Source of the DNA: JBDKTH01 sp964558295
GTDB taxonomy: Bacteria > Planctomycetota > Planctomycetia > Pirellulales > Thermoguttaceae
Assembly: GCA_964558295.1 (NCBI GenBank)
Contig: CAZLDQ010000061.1
Span: 1-27,309 of the forward strand
Direction: 5' to 3'
Length of the DNA stretch: 27,309 nt
The position numbers and the translations under genes were made by a program. A model generated the notes under the pieces. That model worked only from the letters and a program-made list of their open reading frames with translations. It had not been told where the DNA came from and ran no database searches. Shown in pieces: positions 1 through 8,033 of this stretch (the first letter of the stretch is position 1; every line of letters starts with the position of its first letter).

Positions 1-2673
1 GCCCGCGGTCTCGGCGAACACGTAGGCCACGCGCTGGAGGTTCTTGTGATAGATCATCTGGTCGGCCCGGCCCGACGCCCACTGACCGAGTTCGGCCAGG
101 GCCACGAGTTGGCCGGTGTTCCCCTTGACGTGGACTTTGGCCAGATCGACCTCGCTGGACCGGCGATCGACCGGCACGCGGAGTTCGATGCGGAGCGGGT
201 TCCGCTCGGTGTCGCTCCGCACCAGGCCGACCGTATCGCCACCGAGCACGGCCCGGAGCGTCGCTGCGATTTCTTCCGTGCTGATGCCGTTCAGGGCGGC
301 CTTCTCCTTGTCGGTCACGAAGGTCACCTTCTGCAGGGGCGCCTCGCGTACGTAGTCGAGGTCGACGATCCCCGGCTCGACGGCCAACCGGGCCCGCACC
401 GTGTCGGCGGCCAGGAGCAGGTCTTCGTAGGTGTTGTCGGGCCGGCCGTAGATCTCGGCGACCACGCTGGCGATGACCGGCGGGCCGGGCGGCGTCTCGA
501 CGAGTTTCATCCGCGCGTGGTGCGCCTCGGTGATCGCCGCGAGGTCGTTTCGCATCCGGAGCCCGACGGCGTGGCTTTGGAGTTGGCGGTTCTTCTTGCA
601 CGCCAGGTTGATCCGCACCTCCGCCTCGTCGTCGCCCTGCCGGAGGTAGTAATGCCGGACCAGGCCATTAAAATCCATGGGCGAGGCGAGGCCGACGTAG
701 CTCGTGTAGTCAACGACCTCGGGCACCCCGACCAGGTAATGTTCGATGTCCCGCACGGCCGCATCGGTGCGTTCCAGGGTGGTTCCCTTGTCGAAGTCGA
801 GCACCAGAAGCAGTTCGTTCTTGTTGTCGAAGGGGAGCATCTTCAGCGGCACGTCGCGCATCGCCGCCAGTCCCATCGCGGCGACCGTGAGGACGACCAT
901 GCCCAGCAGGAACGACCAGGCCACAAGGCGCGAGTGCAGCAGCGGCGCCATGAGCGGGTAGAAGACCTTGTAGAGACGGGACTGCTTGATGGCGTCGAGG
1001 TCGTGTGGGTCGTGGTGCGTGGCCGATGCCTCCCCCCCCTCGCCCAACGTGTACTTCTTCCGCAGCATGTGGTAGGCCAGCCACGGCGTGATTGTGAAAG
1101 CCACAACCATCGACATAAACATGGTGACCGGCACGTTCAGCGCCATGGGCCGCATGTAGGGGCCCATCATGCCGGTGATGAAGAACATCGGCAGGAAGCT
1201 GACGATAACGGCCAAGGTGGCGGTGATTAACGGCGGCCGGATTTCGGCCACGGCCTCGAGGACGATTCGCCGGGTGGCCTTTTTGCGGAGGGTGAAGTGC
1301 CGGGCGATGTTTTCCACGTCGACGATCGGGTCGTCGACGAGCAGCCCCAAGGAGAGAATCAGGGCGAACAGCGTGACGCGGTTGATCGTGAAGCCTAGCA
1401 GAAGATTCACGGCCAACGTCAGTCCGAAGACGACCGGCACGGCGACCGCGACGATCAGGGCTTCACGCCAGCCGAGGCCCAAGGTGAGCAGGGCGACGAC
1501 GATGAGGATGGCAACGGCGAGGCCTTCGACCAACTCGTTGACTTTTTCATCGGCCGTCAGTCCGTAGTTGCGGGTAACGACCAGTTCCATATTGTCGGGG
1601 ACGATCGACTGCCGAAGCTGTTCGGCCTCATGCAACACGTCCTTGGCCACCCAAACGGCATTGGCGCCTTTCTTCTTGGCAATGGCGATGGTCACGGCCG
1701 GGCGGGACTGGGAATCCTCCTTGGGTTGGGAGGCCACCGTGTGGGACTGGCCGAGGATCGTGCCTGGGAAGAACTCGTGCTCGGTGAACCCTTTCGCCGG
1801 CCCCCATCCATGTCGTACGTAGTTGTCGACTTCCTCGGGCCCATCCTCGACACTTGCGATGCTTTTGAGAAACACCGGCCGGCCGTCGAAGACGCCGATC
1901 ACCAGATCTTGCAGTTCCCGAGCGCTTTGGAAAGGCTCGCCGGCCTCAACGCGAATCACCTGATCTTGGCGGCGGAAATCGCCGGCTGTCTGGCGCACGT
2001 TGGCTCCCTGAATGGCTCGCTGTACCTCCAAGGGGGAAACATGGTAGGCAGCCATCCGGTCCGGATCCAAAAGCACCTGTACGACGCGCGGACGTCCGCC
2101 GATCACGTAGGCTCGCGACACGTTGGGCATGCTGGCCAGTCGTTGGGTGACCTCTTCGGCGACTCGCCGCAGGGTCATGTCGTCGGACGATTGGCTGGTC
2201 AGCGTGAGGGTCACGATCGGTACATCGTCGATCTCCACAGGCTTGACGACCCAACCGGTAACGCCCGGAGGAACAATGTCCAGGTTTTCGTCGAGTTTTT
2301 TGTAGAGTTTGACGAGGCTGCGCTCGCGGTCCTCGCCCACATAGTAGCGAACCGTGATGATTGCCTGGTCTTGGCGACTCATCGAGTAGACGTACTCGAC
2401 GCCGTCGATCTGGTAGAGAATCTTCTCTAGCGGGGTGGTGACCAACTGTTCGACTTCGGCAGCCGAATGGCCGGGGTAATTGACGTAGACATCCGCCAGG
2501 GGGACAACGATCTGTGGGTCTTCCTCGCGTGGGGTGAGTCCCAAGGCGGTCAGGCCGACGACCGTCGCCAGCAGGATCAGGATGATCGAGAGGTTCGATT
2601 CGAGGAAGACCCTAACGATCCGGTTCGTGAAGTGGTGATCCTGGTGAGACGTCAACGGGGGATGCTCAACCAT
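1..2673 (-). CDS. RND-family efflux transporter permease (AcrB-like), 3' end outside window
   Basis: The reading frame is open from an ATG at 2673 to the left edge, giving the first 891 residues of a protein usually about 1030-1100 long. A first membrane helix lies at about residues 25-46. A porter domain follows, and TM2-TM6 begin near 383. The proton-relay pair is clear in TM4: LLVDDPIVDVEN with D447 and D448, equivalent to AcrB D407/D408. The second porter half starts near residue 600. The TM10 lysine expected in AcrB relatives would lie beyond the edge. Family knowledge: an inner-membrane, proton-driven trimeric exporter working with a periplasmic adaptor and an outer-membrane channel. 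The start overlaps the adaptor stop by 8 bases (ATGGTTGA), so the two are translationally coupled. Whether it exports drugs/lipophiles (HAE) or metals (HME) cannot be decided here. No TolC-type gene is visible. Confidence 0.95.
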   Translation of the reverse strand, partial: MVEHPPLTSHQDHHFTNRIVRVFLESNLSIILILLATVVGLTALGLTPREEDPQIVVPLADVYVNYPGHSAAEVEQLVTTPLEKILYQIDGVEYVYSMSRQDQAIITVRYYVGEDRERSLVKLYKKLDENLDIVPPGVTGWVVKPVEIDDVPIVTLTLTSQSSDDMTLRRVAEEVTQRLASMPNVSRAYVIGGRPRVVQVLLDPDRMAAYHVSPLEVQRAIQGANVRQTAGDFRRQDQVIRVEAGEPFQSARELQDLVIGVFDGRPVFLKSIASVEDGPEEVDNYVRHGWGPAKGFTEHEFFPGTILGQSHTVASQPKEDSQSRPAVTIAIAKKKGANAVWVAKDVLHEAEQLRQSIVPDNMELVVTRNYGLTADEKVNELVEGLAVAILIVVALLTLGLGWREALIVAVAVPVVFGLTLAVNLLLGFTINRVTLFALILSLGLLVDDPIVDVENIARHFTLRKKATRRIVLEAVAEIRPPLITATLAVIVSFLPMFFITGMMGPYMRPMALNVPVTMFMSMVVAFTITPWLAYHMLRKKYTLGEGGEASATHHDPHDLDAIKQSRLYKVFYPLMAPLLHSRLVAWSFLLGMVVLTVAAMGLAAMRDVPLKMLPFDNKNELLLVLDFDKGTTLERTDAAVRDIEHYLVGVPEVVDYTSYVGLASPMDFNGLVRHYYLRQGDDEAEVRINLACKKNRQLQSHAVGLRMRNDLAAITEAHHARMKLVETPPGPPVIASVVAEIYGRPDNTYEDLLLAADTVRARLAVEPGIVDLDYVREAPLQKVTFVTDKEKAALNGISTEEIAATLRAVLGGDTVGLVRSDTERNPLRIELRVPVDRRSSEVDLAKVHVKGNTGQLVALAELGQWASGRADQMIYHKNLQRVAYVFAETAG

Positions 2674-3868
2674 GGTTCGCCTCCTGCGATGCGTTGGTTG
2701 CCGGGGGGATCACAACCTTTTCGCCTGCACGCAGGCCGGAAAGGACCTCAACCTGATTGTCGAAGGTCCGACCGGTGCGAATGGCTCGCCGAGTGGTCCG
2801 GTCATTCTCGACAACCTCGACCAGTTCGAGTTGCCCCACGGTCTGCACGGCCTGTTTGGGAATGACCAGCAACTGCTCTTCTTCGAGTGGAATCAGGATG
2901 CGGCCGAACATCCCGGTGTAGATTCCGGTCGGACAGGGGCCGGTGACTTTGACCTGGAAGGTTCGGCTGGCCGATTGAGCTTCCGGCACGATTTCGCTGA
3001 CTTGCCCGCTGCATTGTTTGTTGAGTCCATCGATCGACACCTCGATCGACTGGCCGACCTGCAGCCGGTGCGCCAGAGATTCCCGCACGCTGGCAACCAG
3101 TTGCATGCGTTTGGGGTCGAAAAGGGTAACTAAGATCTGCCCTGGAGCGACCATGTCGCCCGAATCGACTTTCTTGTCGATCACGATGCCGTCGATTGGC
3201 GAGCGGACCGTGGCCCAGTCGAGCATGGCCTGGACTTCTTTGACGGCCTCTTGAACCCGGCGGAGTTCGGCCTCCGCCGAACGCAAGGCAGTGGAGGCCT
3301 TTTCGTATTCTTGCCGACTGACAGCCTTGGCTTCTGCGAGTCGCTCATATCGCTGTTCGTCGAGGGCTGCTTGGGCGCGGGTCGCCTCGGCGGCGGTCAC
3401 GGCCGCCTTGGCTTGGTGGAGCTTGGCCTGCAAATCGGTGTCATCCAACCGAATCAGCACGTCTCCCTGATTGACCTTCTGCCCGGCTTTGAGATGGACC
3501 TCGACCACTCGGGCCAGGAGCTTGGAGCCGATACTCGTTTCGTGGACGGCGCGAATTGTCCCTACTGCGGATTCGACTAGCGGAACGCGGATCGCTTGGA
3601 CCGGGACAACCTGGCCTGTGATGGTCGTTTTCTGTGAGAGACGGGCCGAGACATCCATCGGCACCTTCGGCGTGAACTCTCCGGCGAGCCAAAGCAAGGG
3701 GACAATCACGCCTACGGTGAACCCCAGGTAGACGGCAAGATAAGCAAACCGTCTTGTCCAACGGGCGAAAGAACCTCGGGAGGGGGCCGCACGCCGTCCT
3801 TTTCCAACGGAGTTTTCCATGGCTATTCTGTCTGGACCGGATCCAGCCTCCAGGGGGTGACGATTCAA
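2666..3868 (-). CDS. RND efflux periplasmic adaptor (HlyD/membrane fusion protein family)
   Basis: 400 residues. A cytoplasmic N-terminus is followed by one membrane helix at about 41-63. Next comes a split biotinyl-lipoyl domain (first half around GSKLLARVVEVHLKAGQKV, second half around ATVRSPIDGIVIDKK), with an alpha-helical hairpin rich in Ala/Glu/Gln between the halves. A beta-barrel and membrane-proximal domain complete it. This order is typical of adaptors that link an RND pump to an outer-membrane channel. The start is uncertain. A TTG at 3868 has a strong GGAGGG ribosome site 4 bases upstream. An internal ATG at 3820 (MENSVGKG) lacks one but also leaves the membrane anchor intact. The stop overlaps the pump start by 8 bases, so the pair forms one transcription and translation unit. 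The gap to the oxidase gene upstream is 143 bases, so cotranscription with it is possible but not shown. Confidence 0.93.
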   Translation of the reverse strand: MNRHPLEAGSGPDRIAMENSVGKGRRAAPSRGSFARWTRRFAYLAVYLGFTVGVIVPLLWLAGEFTPKVPMDVSARLSQKTTITGQVVPVQAIRVPLVESAVGTIRAVHETSIGSKLLARVVEVHLKAGQKVNQGDVLIRLDDTDLQAKLHQAKAAVTAAEATRAQAALDEQRYERLAEAKAVSRQEYEKASTALRSAEAELRRVQEAVKEVQAMLDWATVRSPIDGIVIDKKVDSGDMVAPGQILVTLFDPKRMQLVASVRESLAHRLQVGQSIEVSIDGLNKQCSGQVSEIVPEAQSASRTFQVKVTGPCPTGIYTGMFGRILIPLEEEQLLVIPKQAVQTVGQLELVEVVENDRTTRRAIRTGRTFDNQVEVLSGLRAGEKVVIPPATNASQEANHG

Positions 3869-4011
3869 TGTACCCTCCGCGACAATCGTCGGGGGGCCCT
3901 TGAAGACCTTTACGATGCCGCTCGTGACGCACCAAAAACGAATCCACCTCTACCGATGCGCTGTAGGGGGACGGCGTTACAGAAGGTCGACTGGCACTCG
4001 GCTAGCAACGC

Positions 4012-5160
4012 TCAAACGCCCTCGACCCCTTGTTTGGAGGGGGCATTCTTCGCCTGCAAAATCACCCATACGACGAGGACTAGCCCGATAACCACCGTTG
4101 CAAGGAATAGAGCAAATTCGCTCCACTGCGAATCGACGGGTTGCGCCGCCACGGGAAAGAAGGTCTGGATCTCGAGGTTTTGCACAACCTGGCGGCTGAC
4201 TCCGTTGATTGCGATGACACCGAACTGGGCGGCGGCGATCAGGTTGGCCATTGGCCGGGTGATCGGCATATGTGTCTGCCGGGCATAGACCAGCAGGGCC
4301 CACGGCAAGCCGGGCGACAGGGCTGTCGCTACGGTTAGCGGAAGCAGCGGCCAAGCGAACATCGCCTGATAGACGTCTGTGCGCCACGTCCCAAACACGT
4401 ACCAGGAGCCGGCAAGAGCAAACCAAGCCAAACCTACCGAATAGAGCTTCCAGGCAAAAGCTGGAGCCCAATTCTGATAACTCACGCTTTCACTGCGGGC
4501 GAACCAGGCCGCGTCGAAGACAAGCCAAGCCGCCGAGGTGGTCAAAGCGATTCCGAAGACCATCAGCCAGCGGGGCCAGAGCGTGGGATCAGCCAAGTTC
4601 AGTCCCGTGCCCAGCACTGCGCCGGCCACGTCCTGTCCCTGCCAGATCTTGGGCCAGGCTTGAATGTTGGTCATCAGACTCATCGCATTCACAAAAATGA
4701 AGCTGATAGCGATGAAGGCCAAGGCCGAAGCCCAACCGATTGCCCGTTTGGCCCAGTTCATCATCGGGCCGCCGTTGGTCAAGTAAAACAGGTAGGTGTA
4801 GACGCCGTAATAGGCAGGGATCAGCAGGAGAATCACGGAAAACCAGAACCAAGCCATGAGGATCGTGGCCGGGTAAAAGACCTTGCTGTAAGCCACTTGG
4901 ATAAACAACAGCGGCACGATGCCGAAGTTGACCCCCATTGCCACGATGATCGGCATCTGGTTCATCAGACGCGTCGCCCAACGTTTAGGATGCTCGCCGC
5001 CAACGACCTGGGAGATCATGGCCACGATCAGGCCGGCAAACCAAAGGTTCATTGGCACCATGTGGAGCGAGAACCCGGCCACTTTGAGGGTCTCAATTAG
5101 CCAAAACGGAATGGGAAGCCCAGGGGTCATCGTCGTGTCAATCAGGGCTTGCGGTTCCAT
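4012..5160 (-). CDS. Cytochrome bd-like oxidase, second membrane subunit (CydA-like)
   Basis: 382 residues with about eight or nine hydrophobic helices (roughly 18-50, 68-90, 98-125, 140-160, 197-220, 230-246, 258-275, 283-293 and 356-379). The first helix has H33 in LHMVPMNLWFAG, which resembles the heme-ligand histidine region of CydA (YHFLFVPLTLG). A later segment contains NGVSRQVVQN (R323, Q324), reminiscent of the CydA GRQPW region. These similarities suggest a divergent CydA-type subunit rather than a classic CydB, but the call depends largely on the neighbour. The gene starts one base after the stop of the heme-c-containing subunit, so the two are almost certainly cotranslated and form one complex in the cytoplasmic membrane. 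Inferred role: partner in oxygen (or other small-molecule) reduction. The product is not a recognised standard CydB. Confidence 0.75.
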   Translation of the reverse strand: MEPQALIDTTMTPGLPIPFWLIETLKVAGFSLHMVPMNLWFAGLIVAMISQVVGGEHPKRWATRLMNQMPIIVAMGVNFGIVPLLFIQVAYSKVFYPATILMAWFWFSVILLLIPAYYGVYTYLFYLTNGGPMMNWAKRAIGWASALAFIAISFIFVNAMSLMTNIQAWPKIWQGQDVAGAVLGTGLNLADPTLWPRWLMVFGIALTTSAAWLVFDAAWFARSESVSYQNWAPAFAWKLYSVGLAWFALAGSWYVFGTWRTDVYQAMFAWPLLPLTVATALSPGLPWALLVYARQTHMPITRPMANLIAAAQFGVIAINGVSRQVVQNLEIQTFFPVAAQPVDSQWSEFALFLATVVIGLVLVVWVILQAKNAPSKQGVEGV

Positions 5161-5161
5161 G

Positions 5162-6571
5162 CTATTTGGTCTCCTGAGCAGCGATCGGGCGGGAGAGCGT
5201 GTCGGGGGACGGCAACATGCCCGTAGGACGCGGTGGGGCGATCGTGGCGAGATAGGCGGTCAAGAGCTTGGCCTCTTCGGTTGTCCCGGACCAGGGAGGC
5301 ATGAAAAAGTGTACTTCATGGAGGTGTTCCACGAGGGACTGGATCATCGCCGGGGGACGCCCCTGAAGCAGGCGGCCCGCTGCTGAATAGCCTTCCCGTA
5401 CCGCGTGGCAGTCGTTGCAATGATACTGGAAGATTGTCTCTCCCAGGACGAGTTGATCTTGCGAGGGCAGCTCCAACAGGCGTTTTTCGATGATCTGGCC
5501 GTTTTCAAACACCTGGGGATAATGCTTCTGGACATAAGCTCTTGTCCACGTGCCCCCTTCCAAAAATCCCTCCCGTCGCAGTTCGGCGACCTCTTCCGGC
5601 AAGACTTGGTGCCCAAAGACGACGTTGTACACAATATACGGCTTGCGGACCGCCTCCCGGATGAACTCGCCCGTACTGAAAGCCGCCAGCCCAAACAGGA
5701 ACAGGGTGAGTGCAAAGCCCGGTGAGAGCCAGCCGGGGTTGCGGTATGGGCCGATATAGAGCAGGGCGAAGATCGCGAGGGTCAGAGCGAAGATCAACGC
5801 AATAAGGATGTTCAGCGGGGCCGCGGTGGCCAGAATCGCTTTGGCTGACTCCGGCAGGAAATAGTGCCAAGTTGCGCCCCCGATGGTAATCAGCACCGCA
5901 CCGAGCAGCGCAGGCCGGGCCGAGCGGCTCGCGATCAGGTCACGGAGCCGAGTATCGTGCAGAAACAACGAGGCATGGAGATAGACGTACAGCGAACTAA
6001 GCAACAAAGCCCCGCCAGTGCGAGCAATAATCTGTGGTAAGGCCTGGGGATTGAGCATTCCGGACCAGAAGGTGCGATTCTCCAGCCAGCCACCCGGATT
6101 GAGCATGAATCCGGTGATGCAGGTGATCGCCACGAGGCTGAACCAGGCGGCCAAGGCGTAGATACACACGACAATGGGGTGAGTTTTCTGGGGGAGGCGA
6201 ACCCAGTAATAGTAAAAGATGAAGGCTGACACGAGTTCCACGACAAACGCCACGTACTCGATCGCCCACCCGAAAACGAAGGTGCGGATCAGCACGGCGG
6301 TGGCCAAAGGGGACGCCAAGCCAATCGTCCACCAGATCCCCACTCCCGTAATTGCCCCGAAGACGATTGTCAGCAGGATAAAGAAGCGGGCATGCTTCTT
6401 CAGATAGTCAGCGTATTCACGATCCCCGCTTTGGCGGGAATAGCCAACCTCCACCGCCAAAAAAAGTCCACCCCCGACGGCATAATGGGAGACGAGCACG
6501 TGGACCACCGCTATGGCGGCGATCAGCATCGGACTGGTTAGATGGGGGACATACCACCAGGGATAATGCAT
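5162..6571 (-). CDS. Cytochrome bd-like oxidase catalytic subunit with C-terminal cytochrome c domain
   Basis: 469 residues. The CydA core is recognisable: H24 in the first helix (heme ligand region), a glutamate pair E105/E112 in the third helix region (E99/E107 in E. coli), H199 as a possible further heme ligand, and E306-AV-R309-K-P-Y. The last motif aligns exactly in spacing with E445 and the GRQPW motif of E. coli CydA. From E112 to E306 is 194 residues, against about 338 in E. coli, so the quinol-binding Q-loop appears to be missing. The last 90 residues form a soluble monoheme cytochrome c domain with CNDCH (C385, C388, H389) and a likely axial Met at M424 in FFMPPW. This suggests that electrons arrive from a cytochrome c. 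Similar heme-c-bearing members are known in the bd superfamily (the OR-C type, from memory). The start is supported by CAGGAG 10 bases upstream. The stop is one base from the next start. Confidence 0.85.
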   Translation of the reverse strand: MHYPWWYVPHLTSPMLIAAIAVVHVLVSHYAVGGGLFLAVEVGYSRQSGDREYADYLKKHARFFILLTIVFGAITGVGIWWTIGLASPLATAVLIRTFVFGWAIEYVAFVVELVSAFIFYYYWVRLPQKTHPIVVCIYALAAWFSLVAITCITGFMLNPGGWLENRTFWSGMLNPQALPQIIARTGGALLLSSLYVYLHASLFLHDTRLRDLIASRSARPALLGAVLITIGGATWHYFLPESAKAILATAAPLNILIALIFALTLAIFALLYIGPYRNPGWLSPGFALTLFLFGLAAFSTGEFIREAVRKPYIVYNVVFGHQVLPEEVAELRREGFLEGGTWTRAYVQKHYPQVFENGQIIEKRLLELPSQDQLVLGETIFQYHCNDCHAVREGYSAAGRLLQGRPPAMIQSLVEHLHEVHFFMPPWSGTTEEAKLLTAYLATIAPPRPTGMLPSPDTLSRPIAAQETK

Positions 6572-6659
6572 GGCCGATGGACTCCTGAAGCGTGTCTATC
6601 TGTGGCGAGGCCACGTGATTCCCATTGCCCCTGCAAGCTGGTATTTAACGCCCCCAGCA

Positions 6660-6688
6660 GGTTTACCCGATCTTTGCCGATTCGTCAA
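6660..6688 (-). promoter_or_regulatory. Possible promoter for the bd-like oxidase genes
   Basis: On the minus strand TTGACG (6688-6683) is followed after 17 bases by TAAACC (6665-6660). The -35 match is good and the -10 match is poor. It lies in the 216-base gap between the DUF2892 gene and the oxidase, the largest gap within this cluster apart from that before the first gene, so a separate promoter here is plausible. Confidence 0.25.
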
Positions 6689-6787
6689 CCAGGGGTTTTC
6701 CTGATGTGCAATTCTCCCAGAGCAGTCAAGTGACTGTCCAGTTCGGCACTGTCGGAGGACTATCCTCATCCACCTGGTCGAGGTTGG

Positions 6788-7000
6788 CTATTTCGTCTTA
6801 ACCTGTGCAACACATGGCTGAAGCCCTAGACGGGCCAAGATCCAAACCATCGGGCACCAATTGGTGAACGCGGATTGGAGAAGATTCAGCCCCGCAAAGG
6901 TCGTCAAGAGTAGCCAAAGAGGATTCACGAAGACTGCCAAGCTCACGCTCAGCAGAATGACAAGCCCTGCCGCCAGTCGTAAACCGCGTTCGATACTCAT
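6788..7000 (-). CDS. DUF2892 (YgaP-type transmembrane) small membrane protein
   Basis: 70 residues with two hydrophobic segments (about 9-25 and 27-41). It begins MSIERGLRLAAGLVIL and ends in the pattern NLLQSAFTNWCPMVWIL, with a cysteine before the last segment and a second near the C-terminus. This is the usual signature of DUF2892 proteins, found fused to rhodanese in YgaP or as free small proteins. The molecular role is unknown. Family knowledge links it to sulfur metabolism and, in many genomes, to RND efflux clusters, which fits this neighbourhood. The start is supported by GGGAG 7 bases upstream, overlapping the stop of the preceding gene 11 bases away, so the two are probably one operon. 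Confidence 0.8.
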   Translation of the reverse strand: MSIERGLRLAAGLVILLSVSLAVFVNPLWLLLTTFAGLNLLQSAFTNWCPMVWILARLGLQPCVAQVKTK

Positions 7001-7011
7001 TGCCAGACTCC

Positions 7012-7263
7012 CTAGCCTTGGTTGACTGTTTCCGATACGCGAGACGCTTCGTTGAGCCGGTCAACGGTGTTCATCCCGTGTTCGTGCAGTTGAGTTCTAC
7101 TGGTTGTCGGAGCGTCTTGTTGGCGGACCGTTGGTCGCGGATTGACCGCGCATCCGCCACTCATACAGGTGGAGATCCCGAACCAGGGCAAGATCCAACG
7201 GTTCAGTAGGATCCAGAAGATGAAGAACGACGCAAAAATAAGAAGGTCGCTATAGTTGCTCAT
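7012..7263 (-). CDS. Small hypothetical membrane protein with Cys-rich loop
   Basis: 83 residues, not assigned to a family. It has one membrane helix at about 6-25 (LLIFASFFIFWILLNRWILP). A short STCMSGGC stretch with two cysteines follows, then a polar, probably disordered tail of about 45 residues. The frame is open for 20 more codons upstream, but the ATG at 7263 has a good GAGGAAG ribosome site about 4 bases upstream, and the upstream extension has none. The gene sits between the anti-sigma-like gene and the DUF2892 gene, 11 bases from the latter. The CxxxxC pair could bind metal or form a disulfide. That is a guess. Confidence 0.6.
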   Translation of the reverse strand: MSNYSDLLIFASFFIFWILLNRWILPWFGISTCMSGGCAVNPRPTVRQQDAPTTSRTQLHEHGMNTVDRLNEASRVSETVNQG

Positions 7264-7344
7264 TGATCTTCCTCGGGAAAACGCGAAGAACGAGAAGCAG
7301 ATGACGATGGAACGTCGAAGCACGAACGACGGCCGGGAACGGCG

Positions 7345-7638
7345 TCATTCATGCTTTGAAATTCGATCTTGTCGATTCGGTTGCTCAGTGCTGTCCGGAC
7401 AACTGAACTTGTTCTTCCACCGGTCTTTCAATTTCGCGCACAACTGCGCGTGGAATTCGGCAGGAAGCTCATACGGTTCGCCGGCCTTGTATAAGGTGAT
7501 CGTTTTGCGGATGTTGTCCACAACGATCTGGCAGGGGTTACAGCCTTCCAAGTGTTTTTGGAAGGCTTCGCAGATGGCTGTCTCCAGGTGGCCGTCCACA
7601 TACTCATTAAGGGCGGCAAGCAATTCTTCACATTTCAT
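7345..7638 (-). CDS. Zinc-finger (zf-HC2) anti-sigma-factor-like protein
   Basis: 97 residues. The N-terminal 40 match the zf-HC2 pattern: C3 near the start, LNEYVDGHLE, then H29-x3-C33-x2-C36 (HLEGCNPC). In ZAS-type anti-sigma factors this HxxxCxxC motif binds zinc and the domain holds an ECF sigma factor inactive, often in a redox-sensitive way. No membrane helix is present, so a cytoplasmic protein is expected. A charged tail of about 30 residues follows (KDRWKNKF...). It is the first gene of the minus-strand cluster. Unusually, no sigma factor gene lies directly upstream, where such pairs are normally encoded. It could regulate a sigma factor elsewhere or be a zinc-binding adaptor of another kind. 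No strong ribosome site is seen. Confidence 0.75.
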   Translation of the reverse strand: MKCEELLAALNEYVDGHLETAICEAFQKHLEGCNPCQIVVDNIRKTITLYKAGEPYELPAEFHAQLCAKLKDRWKNKFSCPDSTEQPNRQDRISKHE

Positions 7639-8033
7639 GGCTTAGGTCTGCCTGTTAGGGGATTGTCAGTATCGATGCGCAAAAAACACTGGGGGTTACA
7701 AGGGCCTGAGACTTTTGGGCCGTCGTTCGAGCCATTCAAGAGGATATGCCTTGAGAGGGGATAGGTGTACCGCTCGTTAGTATGGTGTTGCGGGAGAGCA
7801 ACATCGGTTCATTCCGTGACGCGCCGAGGGGCGCCTTTTTGCAACGTCTGCTGGTAATCGATCAGCAACAGGAGGAATAAAACGGGCTGGCACGTGATTG
7901 CAAGATGTGTTCCAGAAAAGGGTTGCGACAACGGCGCCCTGATACCGTCAAGCCGTCGGTACGGGGCGGCATGGGGCTTGCCTTGGCATAGCTGCACGTC
8001 GAAACCGAGCCGGATTGCTGGATCACTGTAGAA
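7639..8033. other. Gene-free divergent region with two hairpins
   Basis: 395 bases between the minus-strand cluster and the plus-strand glycosyltransferase. No convincing coding frame is present. It should hold promoters for both sides, but no clear -10/-35 pair was recognised on either strand. Two hairpins lie at 7784-7840 and are listed separately. Confidence 0.6.
7784..7840 (+). ncRNA. Tandem hairpins ending in a T-run: candidate small RNA end or leader attenuator
   Basis: GGTGTTGC (7784-7791) pairs with GCAACATC (7798-7805) around the loop GGGAGA, an 8-bp stem with one G-U. Sixteen bases later GCGCC (7821-7825) pairs with GGCGC (7830-7834) and is followed by CTTTTT. On the plus strand this looks like a short intrinsic terminator. 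No plus-strand gene precedes it in this gap. It may end a small RNA or form part of the glycosyltransferase leader. The terminator stem is only 5 bp. Confidence 0.3.

Noticed and set aside
46..1230. 394-codon plus-strand open frame opposite the RND gene
   Set aside because: The minus strand here encodes a clear RND transporter with its TM4 Asp pair. The plus frame gives a His/Arg/Asp-rich sequence with no family features, as expected from antisense of GC-rich coding DNA.
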